Source of the DNA: Prevotella sp.
Lineage (GTDB): Bacteria; Bacteroidota; Bacteroidia; Bacteroidales; Bacteroidaceae
DNA length: 64,000 nucleotides
Assembly (NCBI GenBank): GCA_017619375.1
Contig: JAFZSL010000040.1
Location: 100,809 to 164,808 of the forward strand
Direction: 5' to 3'
Part shown: positions 36,219-44,337 of the stretch, one piece after another
How positions within the stretch are numbered: the first letter of the stretch is position 1
Layout: the number at the start of each line of letters is the position of its first letter
Translations under genes and position numbers: made by a program
Notes under the pieces: model-generated
What the model was told of the DNA's origin: nothing
Seen by the model: only the letters and a program-made list of their open reading frames with translations
Databases searched by the model: none

Positions 36219-39200
36219 ATGAGGACACTGAAGATTTTCATAATTTGCTTGTTTGCTTTCTTGCTCATTTTGGACGGTAATGCCTGCACGATGGTATTGG
36301 TGTCGGGCAAAGCCACCTCTGACGGAAGACCCTTGATGTTCAAGATTAGGGATTCTGACGATGGTCTGGGAGTGGAAATGAGGATTGTGGAAACCGAGTG
36401 CTTCACCTATTTGGGACAATATGCCAGTTCTGCTGCCAAGTCAACTGCGTGGGGTGGTTTCAACGAAAAGGGCTTTGCTATTGCTAACTCTCTTTCTTAC
36501 AATGTCCCCGCCCCTGCTGCAACTCAAAATAGTCTGGTCATCAGAAATGGACTGACCTTCTGCGAAACGTTGCAAGATTTCGAAATTATGCTGGATTCCA
36601 TGCTTGTGGACACCTTGATGGTGAGGGCGAATTACGCTGTCATGGATGCACAAGGTAATGCCGCTTTTTATGAGATGTGGGAGACTGGCTATATGAAATA
36701 TGATGTCAACGACCCGGAAGTGGCACCTTATGGCGTGTTGGTACGTACCAATTATTGTCTTTGCGGCACCTCGAGTGGTAGGTCGGGGACGGACAGGTAT
36801 CGTATCGCCACCTCTTATATGCAACGCTTTCAAGACACCACGATTGGATGGAAGGATTTGTTGCCTCTTTCTCGCTTGTTGGTGAATCAAAATGGTGTGG
36901 ACTTGCTTGACTCCGCCCCCATGGGTTACTATGATGAGACACTTGTGGAGTTGAGTGGATACGTCGCGAGGTACAACAACACCAATGCGATGATCATACA
37001 GGGGGTGAAGAGTGGGGAGTCGCCGCTGCTCACCATGTGTTGGGCGACTGTGGGTTTTCCATTGACGACAGTGGTTGCGCCGTTTTGCCTTACCTCCGAC
37101 CGGGAATTGCCCGCCAAGGCTGTTTCCGATGGGGACAAAAAGGCTTGGCTGTGTGAAAAGGGGGAGACGATGAAGGGAAAGTTGTTTCCTTACAGCGACT
37201 CCAAGGCCGTGATGGACCTTGCCAAACTCTACAATCAAGAGGAAACAGGCATCTTGCAGACCGTCTTGCGCCTTGAAGAAGAAGTGGTCAGAAAGGGCGA
37301 AATCCTCTTCGATGGGGCTCGTGAGGCTGGCGAGATGTCACCTTCTGCTTTGCATGAATACTATGAATGGCTCGATCCATATCTGGAGAATGAATATGTC
37401 AACGCCTTTGGGTGGGATCCCATCAAAGAGGGCTTCCTCATGCTGTCGGAAGACGAGACGAATGTGACATTTTATTATGATCTCATTAATGACTCTTGTG
37501 CGGGCAAGGTCTATGCCTTGGACTATGGAGGCTTGGCTTCGAAGACTGCTAAAAAGGTGAACTCAGTATCCTTCGATCCGTCTTTTGCTGATGCGCGTCC
37601 CAAGACAACCCGCGGTTGGTTTAAAAACATGAGCAACATTGTCTCCATCGATGGGATGGAGTACTTGAACATGTCTAAAGTGTCAAACATGTCCTCCATG
37701 TTTGAGGGATGCAGCAGCCTTGACAGCCTCGACATGTCTAATTTCAATACGTCGAGTGTGAAGAACATGTCTGCATTGTTCAAGGGGTGCAGCAGCCTGA
37801 CCAACCTTGATGTGACCCCTCTCAACACGACGGACGTGACCAATATGTCTGAGATGTTCAAGGGGTGCAGCAGCCTGGAAAACCTCGACGTGACCCATTT
37901 CAACACATCAAATGTGACGAATATGAAGTCCATGTTTGAGGGATGCACCAGTATGGCCAACTTTGATGTGGGCTATTTCAACACGTCGAAAGTGACGGAT
38001 ATGTCTGCATTGTTCAAGGGATGCACCAGACTGACTAACCTTGATGTGACCCCTCTCAACACGACGGCAGTGACCAATATGTCTGAGATGTTCAAGGGGT
38101 GCAGCGGCCTGGATAGTCTCGATGTGACCCTTTTCAACACATCAAATGTGACGAATATGAAGTCCATGTTTGAGGGATGCACCAGTATGACCAACTTTGA
38201 TGTGGCCAATTTCAACACGTCAAAAGTGACGGATATGTCTGCGATGTTCAAGGACTGCAGTGGCTTGAAGTACCTCGATTTGGCGAATTTCGATACGTCG
38301 CAGGCTGCCAATACCCAACTGATGCTTTCCGGCTGCATTGGTCTGGATAGTCTGGTCGTTGGCGGAATGATGGGCAACCTCGCCGACAATGCATGCGAAG
38401 GAGTGGGCACGGAGGAGGCACCTAGTTTCGTGTCCGCACCGAAAGGCTTTGACTATGGCGTTTACACCTATGGCAACTTCCTATGGAAAGGTGGATGGGT
38501 CACCATTGGAAAGGGGGAGATGAAAACTTATATCGCCGTGTCTGAGGATGAAACCCTCATGGCATTCTATGATGACAACCTGGCGGATACACGCTTGGGT
38601 ACCATCATCTTCATAGGGGATGACAACCATGGAGATGCAGGCACGGGCAATGACGATGCAGGCACGGGTGACGGCGAGGGTCTCGGTGACGATGCCGGCA
38701 CAGGTGACGTTGATGTCAACGAAAAAGATAGTCTCTGGTGTGCATGGCATGTGGATGAACAAAAAGTGAGAAAGGTGGTGTTTGATCCCTCTTTTGCCAA
38801 TGCCCGACCGCTTTCTTGCCATGGTTGGTTTGAAGGTTTCTGTGTGTTGGAGGAAATAGAGGGGATGGAATACCTGAACACGACGGAAGTGACCGACATG
38901 AGGTCTATGTTTGCCGGCTGTTGTAATTTGAAGGACATCGACCTCAGCCATTTCGATACATCCAATGTCAACAACATGGAATATTTGTTCTTGGATTGCA
39001 GCAGTCTGGAAACCTTGGATCTGAGTGGTTTCCATATTGAAAATGCTGTCGGAAATGGCGACGCAACTCCCGATGATGGTGGCTCCGGCGATGTGACTCC
39101 CGATGATGGTGGCTCCAGCGATGTGACACCCGATGATGGTGGTTCTGGCGATGTGACTCCCGATGATGGTGGCTCTGGCGATGTGACTCCCGATGATGGT

Positions 39201-41159
39201 AGTTTTGGCGATGTGACTCCCGATGATGGTGGCTCTGGCGATGTGACTCCCGATGATGGTAGTTCCGGCGATGTGACTCCCGATAATGGTAGTTCCGGCG
39301 ATGAAGGTCCCGGCAATGAGGGTGTTGACGGCGGCGTTGACTCGGAAAATGAAGGACTGCTCTATGGCACCAAAGGGTTGCTGAGCGGATGCATCGGTTT
39401 GCGGCACCTTGTTCTCTCCTCTTCCATGAGCCGTCTCTTCGATGGTGATGACGCAGGGGGTGTTCCCGCCTGTAATGGAGTAGGCACCGACTCCATACCC
39501 TGCCTTTTGACCGTATCCTACGATTTCGACTTCGGCTTCGATACGGACTCCCTTTCCCGTTTCCAATGGAAGGGTGGATGGTTCACCCTTGGAGAAGGTG
39601 ATAAGAAGAGCTACCTCATCTTGTCGGATGACTGTTTGAACGTCTTGTTCTATCATGATGAGAAAAAACAGGGACGAAAGGGAATTGTGATTGACCTGGA
39701 GGATTACGAAGGATTGCCTGCTCATTCCGAGGATGTGAAAACTGTCATTTTCACCCCTTCTTTCATCGATGCTCGTCCAACCTCCACACGTTCTTGGTTT
39801 GAAGGCATGAGCGCACTTGACTCTATTGCAGGTTTGGAATACCTGAATACGTCGGAAGTGAAGGACATGTCCATGATGTTCTATGGGTGCAGCAGTCTGA
39901 AGAGTCTTGAACTGGCATCTTTCGAAACGTCAAACGTATCCGACATGGGATGGATGTTCTGCTACTGCGACAGCCTTGCCGAACTCGATGTCACACATTT
40001 CAACACTTCCAACGTGACGAGGATGACAGCCATGTTCTTTAACGATGCTTGCTTGACGAATCTTGATGTCTCACATTTTGACACTTCTAACGTGAAGGAC
40101 ATGTCCATGATGTTCTATGGTTGCAGCAGTTTGGATAGTCTTGACGTGACGTCTTTCAATACCTCCAAAGTGACGACCATGGAACATATGTTCAGCTTCT
40201 GTTCGGCGCTATCATCGCTCGATGTCAGTGGTTTCAATACGTCCAAGGTCAAGAACATGCGTCAAATGTTCAACGCGTGCTACGGACTCATGACACTTGA
40301 CCTAAGCAACTTCGACATTTCCAAAACTGCCATTACGGCCATGATGCTCGACAATTGCCGCAGCCTGGAGTGCTTGACACTCAGTGACTCCATGGGCGAT
40401 TTGGATGACAATGCTTGCAGCGGCGTGGGCTCGGAGAAGACACCTTCCCTGGTCATCGCTCCGGAAGGGTTCGATTTCGGAGTGGACACCATCGGCAACT
40501 TCCAATGGAAGAGCGGTTGGTTCGCCCTTGACCGTGCTGATTCCTGCGTATTCGAGGCCAAAGCACTTGCATTGTTGCCAGGAAGTACTTCCATGCTCCA
40601 ACTGAGCCTGAACAACGGGCATGAGCATGTCAACGCCTTCCAGATGGACATCACTCTTACTGGAGGTGTTTCCCTTGTTGAGGATGGTGAAAGCTTTGCC
40701 TACACCCTTGGAGAACGTTGCGACGGCATGGAGGTGAAAATAGTGGAGGACATCGAGGGGCATTACAGTTTGATGGCATTCTTCATGGATGAAAAAAAGG
40801 CCATCAAGGGACCCTCTGGTCCTGTCATCACACTTGCCGTCAAGGCTGATGTGGACGCGGTTCAAGGCACGCGTGAATGCTGGGTGGAAAACATCGTGCT
40901 CTCCAATCTCGACTTCGACGTCATCAAGGTGGCTCCCCTGGTGGTTCCCGTCGACATCTCAGGCTATCCACTTGGTGATGTCAACCACGATGGTGACGTG
41001 AATGTCTCTGACGTGATGATGACGGTGAGCGTGGTTCTTGGCCAACCTGTGGATAACTTCCACGAAGAAAATGCCAATGTGAATGGAGACGATCAATTGA
41101 ACATCTCCGACATCATGTGCATCGTGGATATCGTGCTCCATCATTTTGTAACGGACTAA
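36219..41159 (+). CDS. Giant secreted protein: N-terminal Ntn hydrolase (C45/choloylglycine-hydrolase-like), DUF285 repeats, cohesin-like domain and dockerin
   Basis: 1646 residues. A signal peptide ends ILDGNA and the next residue, Cys23 in CTMVLVSGKATSDGRPLMFK, fits the N-terminal nucleophile of the peptidase C45 / acyltransferase branch of Ntn hydrolases; the domain runs to about 370. Three tandem superdomains follow (about 400-770, 770-1110, 1110-1440). Each has RGWF or RSWFEG, DUF285 repeats of 26 residues (FNTSNVTNMKSMFEGC type) and a closing GNFxWKGGW segment. The middle one holds acidic Asp/Gly-rich inserts, including eight 10-residue repeats. A cohesin-like domain (about 1442-1575) precedes a dockerin pair (DVNHDGDVNVSDVMMTV; VNGDDQLNISDIMCIVDIVL). 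ATG 36219 is chosen for its 7-nt spacing from AGGAG; ATG 36216 is possible. Substrate unknown. Confidence 0.82.
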   Translation: MRTLKIFIICLFAFLLILDGNACTMVLVSGKATSDGRPLMFKIRDSDDGLGVEMRIVETECFTYLGQYASSAAKSTAWGGFNEKGFAIANSLSYNVPAPAATQNSLVIRNGLTFCETLQDFEIMLDSMLVDTLMVRANYAVMDAQGNAAFYEMWETGYMKYDVNDPEVAPYGVLVRTNYCLCGTSSGRSGTDRYRIATSYMQRFQDTTIGWKDLLPLSRLLVNQNGVDLLDSAPMGYYDETLVELSGYVARYNNTNAMIIQGVKSGESPLLTMCWATVGFPLTTVVAPFCLTSDRELPAKAVSDGDKKAWLCEKGETMKGKLFPYSDSKAVMDLAKLYNQEETGILQTVLRLEEEVVRKGEILFDGAREAGEMSPSALHEYYEWLDPYLENEYVNAFGWDPIKEGFLMLSEDETNVTFYYDLINDSCAGKVYALDYGGLASKTAKKVNSVSFDPSFADARPKTTRGWFKNMSNIVSIDGMEYLNMSKVSNMSSMFEGCSSLDSLDMSNFNTSSVKNMSALFKGCSSLTNLDVTPLNTTDVTNMSEMFKGCSSLENLDVTHFNTSNVTNMKSMFEGCTSMANFDVGYFNTSKVTDMSALFKGCTRLTNLDVTPLNTTAVTNMSEMFKGCSGLDSLDVTLFNTSNVTNMKSMFEGCTSMTNFDVANFNTSKVTDMSAMFKDCSGLKYLDLANFDTSQAANTQLMLSGCIGLDSLVVGGMMGNLADNACEGVGTEEAPSFVSAPKGFDYGVYTYGNFLWKGGWVTIGKGEMKTYIAVSEDETLMAFYDDNLADTRLGTIIFIGDDNHGDAGTGNDDAGTGDGEGLGDDAGTGDVDVNEKDSLWCAWHVDEQKVRKVVFDPSFANARPLSCHGWFEGFCVLEEIEGMEYLNTTEVTDMRSMFAGCCNLKDIDLSHFDTSNVNNMEYLFLDCSSLETLDLSGFHIENAVGNGDATPDDGGSGDVTPDDGGSSDVTPDDGGSGDVTPDDGGSGDVTPDDGSFGDVTPDDGGSGDVTPDDGSSGDVTPDNGSSGDEGPGNEGVDGGVDSENEGLLYGTKGLLSGCIGLRHLVLSSSMSRLFDGDDAGGVPACNGVGTDSIPCLLTVSYDFDFGFDTDSLSRFQWKGGWFTLGEGDKKSYLILSDDCLNVLFYHDEKKQGRKGIVIDLEDYEGLPAHSEDVKTVIFTPSFIDARPTSTRSWFEGMSALDSIAGLEYLNTSEVKDMSMMFYGCSSLKSLELASFETSNVSDMGWMFCYCDSLAELDVTHFNTSNVTRMTAMFFNDACLTNLDVSHFDTSNVKDMSMMFYGCSSLDSLDVTSFNTSKVTTMEHMFSFCSALSSLDVSGFNTSKVKNMRQMFNACYGLMTLDLSNFDISKTAITAMMLDNCRSLECLTLSDSMGDLDDNACSGVGSEKTPSLVIAPEGFDFGVDTIGNFQWKSGWFALDRADSCVFEAKALALLPGSTSMLQLSLNNGHEHVNAFQMDITLTGGVSLVEDGESFAYTLGERCDGMEVKIVEDIEGHYSLMAFFMDEKKAIKGPSGPVITLAVKADVDAVQGTRECWVENIVLSNLDFDVIKVAPLVVPVDISGYPLGDVNHDGDVNVSDVMMTVSVVLGQPVDNFHEENANVNGDDQLNISDIMCIVDIVLHHFVTD
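39057..39296 (+). repeat. Coding minisatellite, eight 30-bp units
   Basis: Eight in-frame units of 30 bp starting GGCGAT(G/C), encoding GDVTPDDGGS-type decapeptides. Units differ at one to five bases. Because each unit is 10 codons, copy-number change would lengthen or shorten an acidic linker without a frameshift. Confidence 0.9.
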
Positions 41160-41194
41160 TGATGCCTCTCTGTCATCATATTGACGACGAGGAG

Positions 41195-41232
41195 ATCGTG
41201 GGGGCCTTCGACGGGCCCCCACGATGTTTTTA
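41195..41232 (+). terminator. Strong terminator after the second giant gene
   Basis: ATCGTGGGGGCC and GGCCCCCACGAT form a perfect 12-bp stem with a TTCGACG loop, then GTTTTT. Confidence 0.85.
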
Positions 41233-41283
41233 AGGTCCTTAAGGTCCTCAAGGCCCCTAAAGTCTTTAAAGGCCTTAAAGACC
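41230..41283. repeat. Degenerate 9-bp tandem array (TTAAGGTCC type)
   Basis: Six consecutive 9-bp steps: TTAAGGTCC twice, then TCAAGGCCC, CTAAAGTCT, TTAAAGGCC and TTAAAGACC. It starts inside the T tract of the terminator. Similar 9-bp periodicity occurs at 35358, 49980 and 52479. The remaining sequence to 41420 holds nothing recognisable. Confidence 0.7.
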
Positions 41284-41422
41284 CGCTATGCTTCTTCGAC
41301 GGGCTGCTTGGTCGCTTCACAATAAACCACGGCATTCCATGTCTGAGATGATGGGGTATTACCGATTTATGATTGTTTTTGTTAATTAAAGTTATAAATC
41401 GTCACATTTTTGACAGAAATGC

Positions 41423-41452
41423 TTGCGGATTAAAATAAAATGGCTAAATTTG
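41423..41452 (+). promoter_or_regulatory. Promoter of a candidate small RNA
   Basis: TTG at 41423-41425 and TAAATTTG at 41445-41452, spaced 19 nt. The only thing downstream on this strand is a terminator about 60 nt away. Confidence 0.6.
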
Positions 41453-41458
41453 CAACGT

Positions 41459-41523
41459 GTTTTTCATAGTATTAGATTTAAGGTTAACAAAAGGTTGGAG
41501 TACAGCGGTACTCCATTTTTTTT
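41459..41523 (+). ncRNA. Candidate small RNA of about 65 nt with its own promoter and terminator
   Basis: A consensus promoter predicts transcription from about 41459. The transcript ends in a textbook terminator: TGGAGTAC and GTACTCCA around AGCG (41496-41515), followed by eight T residues. Between them is an A/T-rich unstructured stretch (GATTTAAGGTTAACAAAAGG). No credible gene follows on this strand before opposing genes, so it looks like a stand-alone sRNA rather than an attenuator. A 93-codon frame across it crosses the terminator and is discounted. Confidence 0.45.
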
Positions 41524-41596
41524 GCCCCCTTGAAATCATTGCCAAAAAGTTTATCGAGACACTGAAGATCATTGCCCCCCATGGCTCTCGCCACAG

Positions 41597-41628
41597 TAAA
41601 AAAATGGAGAACGCCGACGGCATTCTCC
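41597..41628 (-). terminator. Terminator of the YtxH/holin-like operon
   Basis: On the minus strand GGAGAATGCC and GGCGTTCTCC pair (one G-U) around GTC, followed by a run of T residues. It lies 32 bases past the last gene of the leftward operon. Confidence 0.75.
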
Positions 41629-41659
41629 TGTCTCTTATGCTTCACAAATTAGGAATCCT

Positions 41660-41959
41660 TTATGAGAAGAGGCTGGCAAGAATGCCTTTGCTCTTCTTCT
41701 TGGCCTTTCGGTTCTTTCCACCACCGAAACGGTTGTAAAGCTTCCATGCGAAAATGATTCCATCGAACAAGGTGACACTCGAGGCCATGATATTGGCGAA
41801 ACGATGGGCTGGAAGATTGCTCTTCTCCTTCTTGTGGAACAGGGTGTTCCATTGTGTCTTCATAGAACTGTTGTCTTGCTGCAACTCCTTGCGCAAGGCT
41901 TCTTTTCGTGCCCTTATGTCATCGAGCGATTTGTAAGTAAACGAAGGTTGGTCGGCCAT
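41660..41959 (-). CDS. Small conserved-type hypothetical protein, third gene of envelope-stress trio
   Basis: 99 residues, no signal peptide. The N-terminal half is charged and helical (SLDDIRARKEALRKELQQDN). A central weakly hydrophobic segment (ANIMASSVTLFDGIIFAWKLY) may touch the membrane, and the tail is very basic (GGGKNRKAKKKSKGI). I do not recognise the family. It is the last gene of a three-gene leftward operon (4-bp gap from the holin-like gene), a layout typical of Bacteroidetes YtxH loci, so a role in envelope stress is inferred. Confidence 0.7.
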   Translation of the reverse strand: MADQPSFTYKSLDDIRARKEALRKELQQDNSSMKTQWNTLFHKKEKSNLPAHRFANIMASSVTLFDGIIFAWKLYNRFGGGKNRKAKKKSKGILASLFS

Positions 41960-41963
41960 GGCG

Positions 41964-42314
41964 TCAATTGTTGAGGAAAAGATTGGCTAAAAAATGGACG
42001 AGAGGTTTCTCTATCCATTGGCGTCGCTTGAGCAGGAAGAGTACAAGCAATGCCAGGTAAATGCCAGCGACAAGGACAAAAGACCACACCATGCCAATGT
42101 GGGGGCCAAGCCCGTAGGCCAAGGCGAAAGAAAGGTAGGTAAGCATCAGTAGGGCAAGCAGCAACACCAAAAACGAGATGGTGGCCACTGTGAGTAGCCT
42201 CACCACTTTTTCTATGACGTCGAGCTTGACATACTCCGACTGTATGCCGATGTAATGCTTCGCCGATTCCACCAATTGGGCTATGGTCTCTATGTTCTTG
42301 TCGCTGGAAATCAT
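41964..42314 (-). CDS. Holin-X-like (phage holin superfamily III-type) membrane protein
   Basis: 116 residues with two strong transmembrane helices (VATISFLVLLLALLMLTYLSF-like stretch, about 43-65, and MVWSFVLVAGIYLALLVLFLL, about 74-94), preceded by an amphipathic helix (IAQLVESAKHYIGIQSEYVKLDVIEKV). This matches the Bacteroidetes proteins usually annotated as phage holin family although they sit in chromosomal stress operons. No phage genes are nearby, so a lytic role is unlikely. It lies between YtxH and the 99-residue protein. Confidence 0.75.
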   Translation of the reverse strand: MISSDKNIETIAQLVESAKHYIGIQSEYVKLDVIEKVVRLLTVATISFLVLLLALLMLTYLSFALAYGLGPHIGMVWSFVLVAGIYLALLVLFLLKRRQWIEKPLVHFLANLFLNN

Positions 42315-42324
42315 GGGCTGTGAA

Positions 42325-42543
42325 TTAGTCGATTGCCTCTTCTGCGGCGTCCTTGATGTCGTCTACCAGGTCTTCCATGTCCTTGCGGGAAACATTCAGG
42401 TTGTGTTTCTTGCAGAAGTCTTGAACGGCATCGGAAATACGGTTGCGGGTGTCGGTTCCCTTGTCGGGAGCCATCAAAATGCCCAAGGCGGCACCGGCGA
42501 TGGCACCACCGATGAATGCGCCAATGTAGCTGAGTTGTCTCAT
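42325..42543 (-). CDS. YtxH domain-containing small protein
   Basis: 72 residues. A glycine/alanine-rich transmembrane helix (IGAFIGGAIAGAALGILMAP, about 7-26) is followed by the DKGTDTRNRI stretch and an acidic amphipathic tail (DLVDDIKDAAEEAID). This is the YtxH pattern, associated with general stress in other bacteria. First gene of the leftward trio, with its promoter at 42615-42647. Confidence 0.85.
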   Translation of the reverse strand: MRQLSYIGAFIGGAIAGAALGILMAPDKGTDTRNRISDAVQDFCKKHNLNVSRKDMEDLVDDIKDAAEEAID

Positions 42544-42614
42544 AATGGTAATTTTTTGTAGTTGAAAAATGATTGTCTTTTTATTGTTGCCTGAAGATGC
42601 AGGCTATTCGATAG

Positions 42615-42647
42615 CAAATATAATCATTCTTTTCGATATACGCCAAA
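42615..42647 (-). promoter_or_regulatory. Promoter of the YtxH trio
   Basis: On the minus strand TTTG (42644-42647), a 21-nt spacer and TATATTTG (42615-42622). The leader to the ATG at 42543 is about 65 nt. Confidence 0.7.
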
Positions 42648-42793
42648 TTTCTGTATCATTTTTTTAAAAAATGTTTGATTTTGTCCATTTAACAAACTTT
42701 ATAGGGTTAATGTTGTGTTTTTTTGTCAATTTTGCGTAATTTCGCACGTGAAATAGAATATTGTGTATAATTTATCTTTTTAATCAATTCGAC

Positions 42794-43294
42794 ATGAAGA
42801 AATTTCTAGTAATTATTGCTGGAATGGGTATCGTCCTCGCATTCAGCAGTTGCAAATCCAAGGAGAGTGCCTACAGGCAGGCTTACGACAAGGCCAAGGC
42901 GCAAGAGACCGCCCTCAACGAAGAAAACAATGCCTATAACGACACTCCGGAGGTGACGCCATTCGTCGACACTCCCTACATCGACAACTCGGGTCAGCAA
43001 GAGCAGAACTACGACAACGTGCCAGTGCGTCAGGAAGAGGTCTCCGTGGTCGGAGGCGGCTCGCTGAAGGCTTACAGCGTCGTGGTAGGCTCGTTCTCAG
43101 TCAAATCCAATGCCGACGGATTGGTCTCCAGACTGCGCTCAAGAGGTTACGATGCACAGTTGGCTTACAACTCCGCTCGCAATATGTACAGGGTGGTGGC
43201 CTCTTCGTTCAACGACAAGGGTAGCGCCGTGCAGAGCCGTACTAAGTTGAGGAACGAGTTCCCCGACGCATGGCTCCTGTATTACGGACGTTGA
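42794..43294 (+). CDS. SPOR-domain lipoprotein
   Basis: 166 residues. Lipoprotein signal VIIAGMGIVLAFSSC (cysteine about 20), a charged linker, then a C-terminal SPOR domain (LKAYSVVVGSFSVKSNADGLVSRL and YRVVASSFNDKGSA, about 90-160). SPOR domains bind denuded peptidoglycan strands, often at the division site. ATG 42794 is preferred over the open frame from 42761 because it starts the signal peptide. ruvX follows after 7 bases, then def and a TPR gene, suggesting one operon. A weak -7-like TAATTTCG lies at about 42737. Confidence 0.85.
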   Translation: MKKFLVIIAGMGIVLAFSSCKSKESAYRQAYDKAKAQETALNEENNAYNDTPEVTPFVDTPYIDNSGQQEQNYDNVPVRQEEVSVVGGGSLKAYSVVVGSFSVKSNADGLVSRLRSRGYDAQLAYNSARNMYRVVASSFNDKGSAVQSRTKLRNEFPDAWLLYYGR

Positions 43295-43301
43295 TGAAAT
43301 C

Positions 43302-43739
43302 GTGGCAAGAATCCTGTCAATAGACTACGGCAAGAAAAGAACAGGACTGGCAGTCACCGACCCGCTGCAACTTATTGCCGGCGGGTTGGCGACTGTTTCT
43401 ACATCCCAGTTGCTCGACTTCCTAAGGTCTTATTTCCAAAAAGAGTCCGTGGAATGTGTGGTGGTGGGTGAGCCACGGCAGACCAACGGCCAGCCAAGTG
43501 AGAACATGGCCCGTGTGAAGGCTTTTGTCGGAAGATTCAAGAAAGAGTTTCCCGACATATCCGTCGAGATGTACGACGAACGCTTCACCTCAACCCTTGC
43601 ACACCACGCCATGCTGGATGCCGGACTTGGCAAGAAGGCTCGTCAGGACAAGGCGCTTGTCGATGAAATCAGCGCTACCATCATCTTGCAAAGTTTCATG
43701 GAGTCGAGAAGGGTGGGGCGCAACCCCTCTTCAACCTAA
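43302..43739 (+). CDS. ruvX: Putative pre-16S rRNA nuclease / Holliday junction resolvase-like protein YqgF (RuvX)
   Basis: 145 residues, the normal YqgF length. RNase H-like fold motifs: ILSIDYGKKRTGLAVTD at the N-terminus with the first acidic residue, VVVGEPRQTNGQPSENMARV, YDERFTSTLA, and the C-terminal VDEISATIILQSFM with further acidic residues. E. coli YqgF matures the 5' end of 16S rRNA; a Holliday-junction role has also been proposed for the family. It starts with GTG; no in-frame ATG fits. Confidence 0.92.
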   Translation: MARILSIDYGKKRTGLAVTDPLQLIAGGLATVSTSQLLDFLRSYFQKESVECVVVGEPRQTNGQPSENMARVKAFVGRFKKEFPDISVEMYDERFTSTLAHHAMLDAGLGKKARQDKALVDEISATIILQSFMESRRVGRNPSST

Positions 43740-43753
43740 AACCAACCATAACT

Positions 43754-44314
43754 ATGATTTTACCTATTTATATATATGGTCAGAATGTGCTGAGAAAGGT
43801 GGCGCAGGACATTCCCGCCGACTTCCCCGATTTGGAGAAATTCGTCGCCGACATGTATGACACGCTTGCCAATTCCGAAGGCATTGGCCTGGCGGCACCT
43901 CAAGTGGGAAAGGACATCCGCGTGGTTGTCATCGACCTTGACGTGCTCGGCGAGGATTATCCCGAATACAAGGGATATCGCAAAACCTTCATCAATCCGC
44001 ACATCGTGGAATACGACGAATCGGAGACCGACACCATGGAGGAGGGATGTCTCAGCCTCCCTGGAATCCATGAAAAGGTGACCCGCCCCACGCGCATCAA
44101 GGTGACCTACGAGGATACCGACCGTAACGCTCATGAGGAATGGGTGGATGGCTACCTCGCACGTGTGATGCAACATGAGTTCGACCACCTTGACGGGAAG
44201 GTCTTCGTAGACCGCATCTCGCCTTTCCGCAAGACCATGATCAAGAGCAAGCTCAAGGCTTTGACACAAGGGAGATACAGCTGCGGATACCGCACAAAGG
44301 CTGCTGTCAGATAG
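43754..44314 (+). CDS. def: Peptide deformylase
   Basis: 186 residues. All three deformylase motifs are intact: GIGLAAPQVG (43-52), EEGCLSLPG (97-105) with the metal-binding Cys99, and HEFDH (141-145) with two metal-ligand histidines and the catalytic glutamate. It removes the formyl group from new proteins. It lies 14 bases after ruvX and 23 before the TPR gene. Confidence 0.96.
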   Translation: MILPIYIYGQNVLRKVAQDIPADFPDLEKFVADMYDTLANSEGIGLAAPQVGKDIRVVVIDLDVLGEDYPEYKGYRKTFINPHIVEYDESETDTMEEGCLSLPGIHEKVTRPTRIKVTYEDTDRNAHEEWVDGYLARVMQHEFDHLDGKVFVDRISPFRKTMIKSKLKALTQGRYSCGYRTKAAVR

Positions 44315-44337
44315 GTCGCACCATTCCTCCACAGGGT

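Noticed and set aside
38481-39725. 414-codon antisense frame across the minisatellite (repeating IAGTTIIGSH-like units)
   Set aside because: Its repeats are the complement of the coding 30-bp units; the sense strand has the coherent multidomain protein.
41457-41738. 93-codon frame downstream of the sRNA promoter
   Set aside because: It crosses a strong terminator and overlaps the opposing operon's 3' end; no protein-like features.
41964-42314. Prophage indicated by a holin-like protein
   Set aside because: The gene sits with YtxH in a chromosomal stress-type trio and no other phage gene is present.
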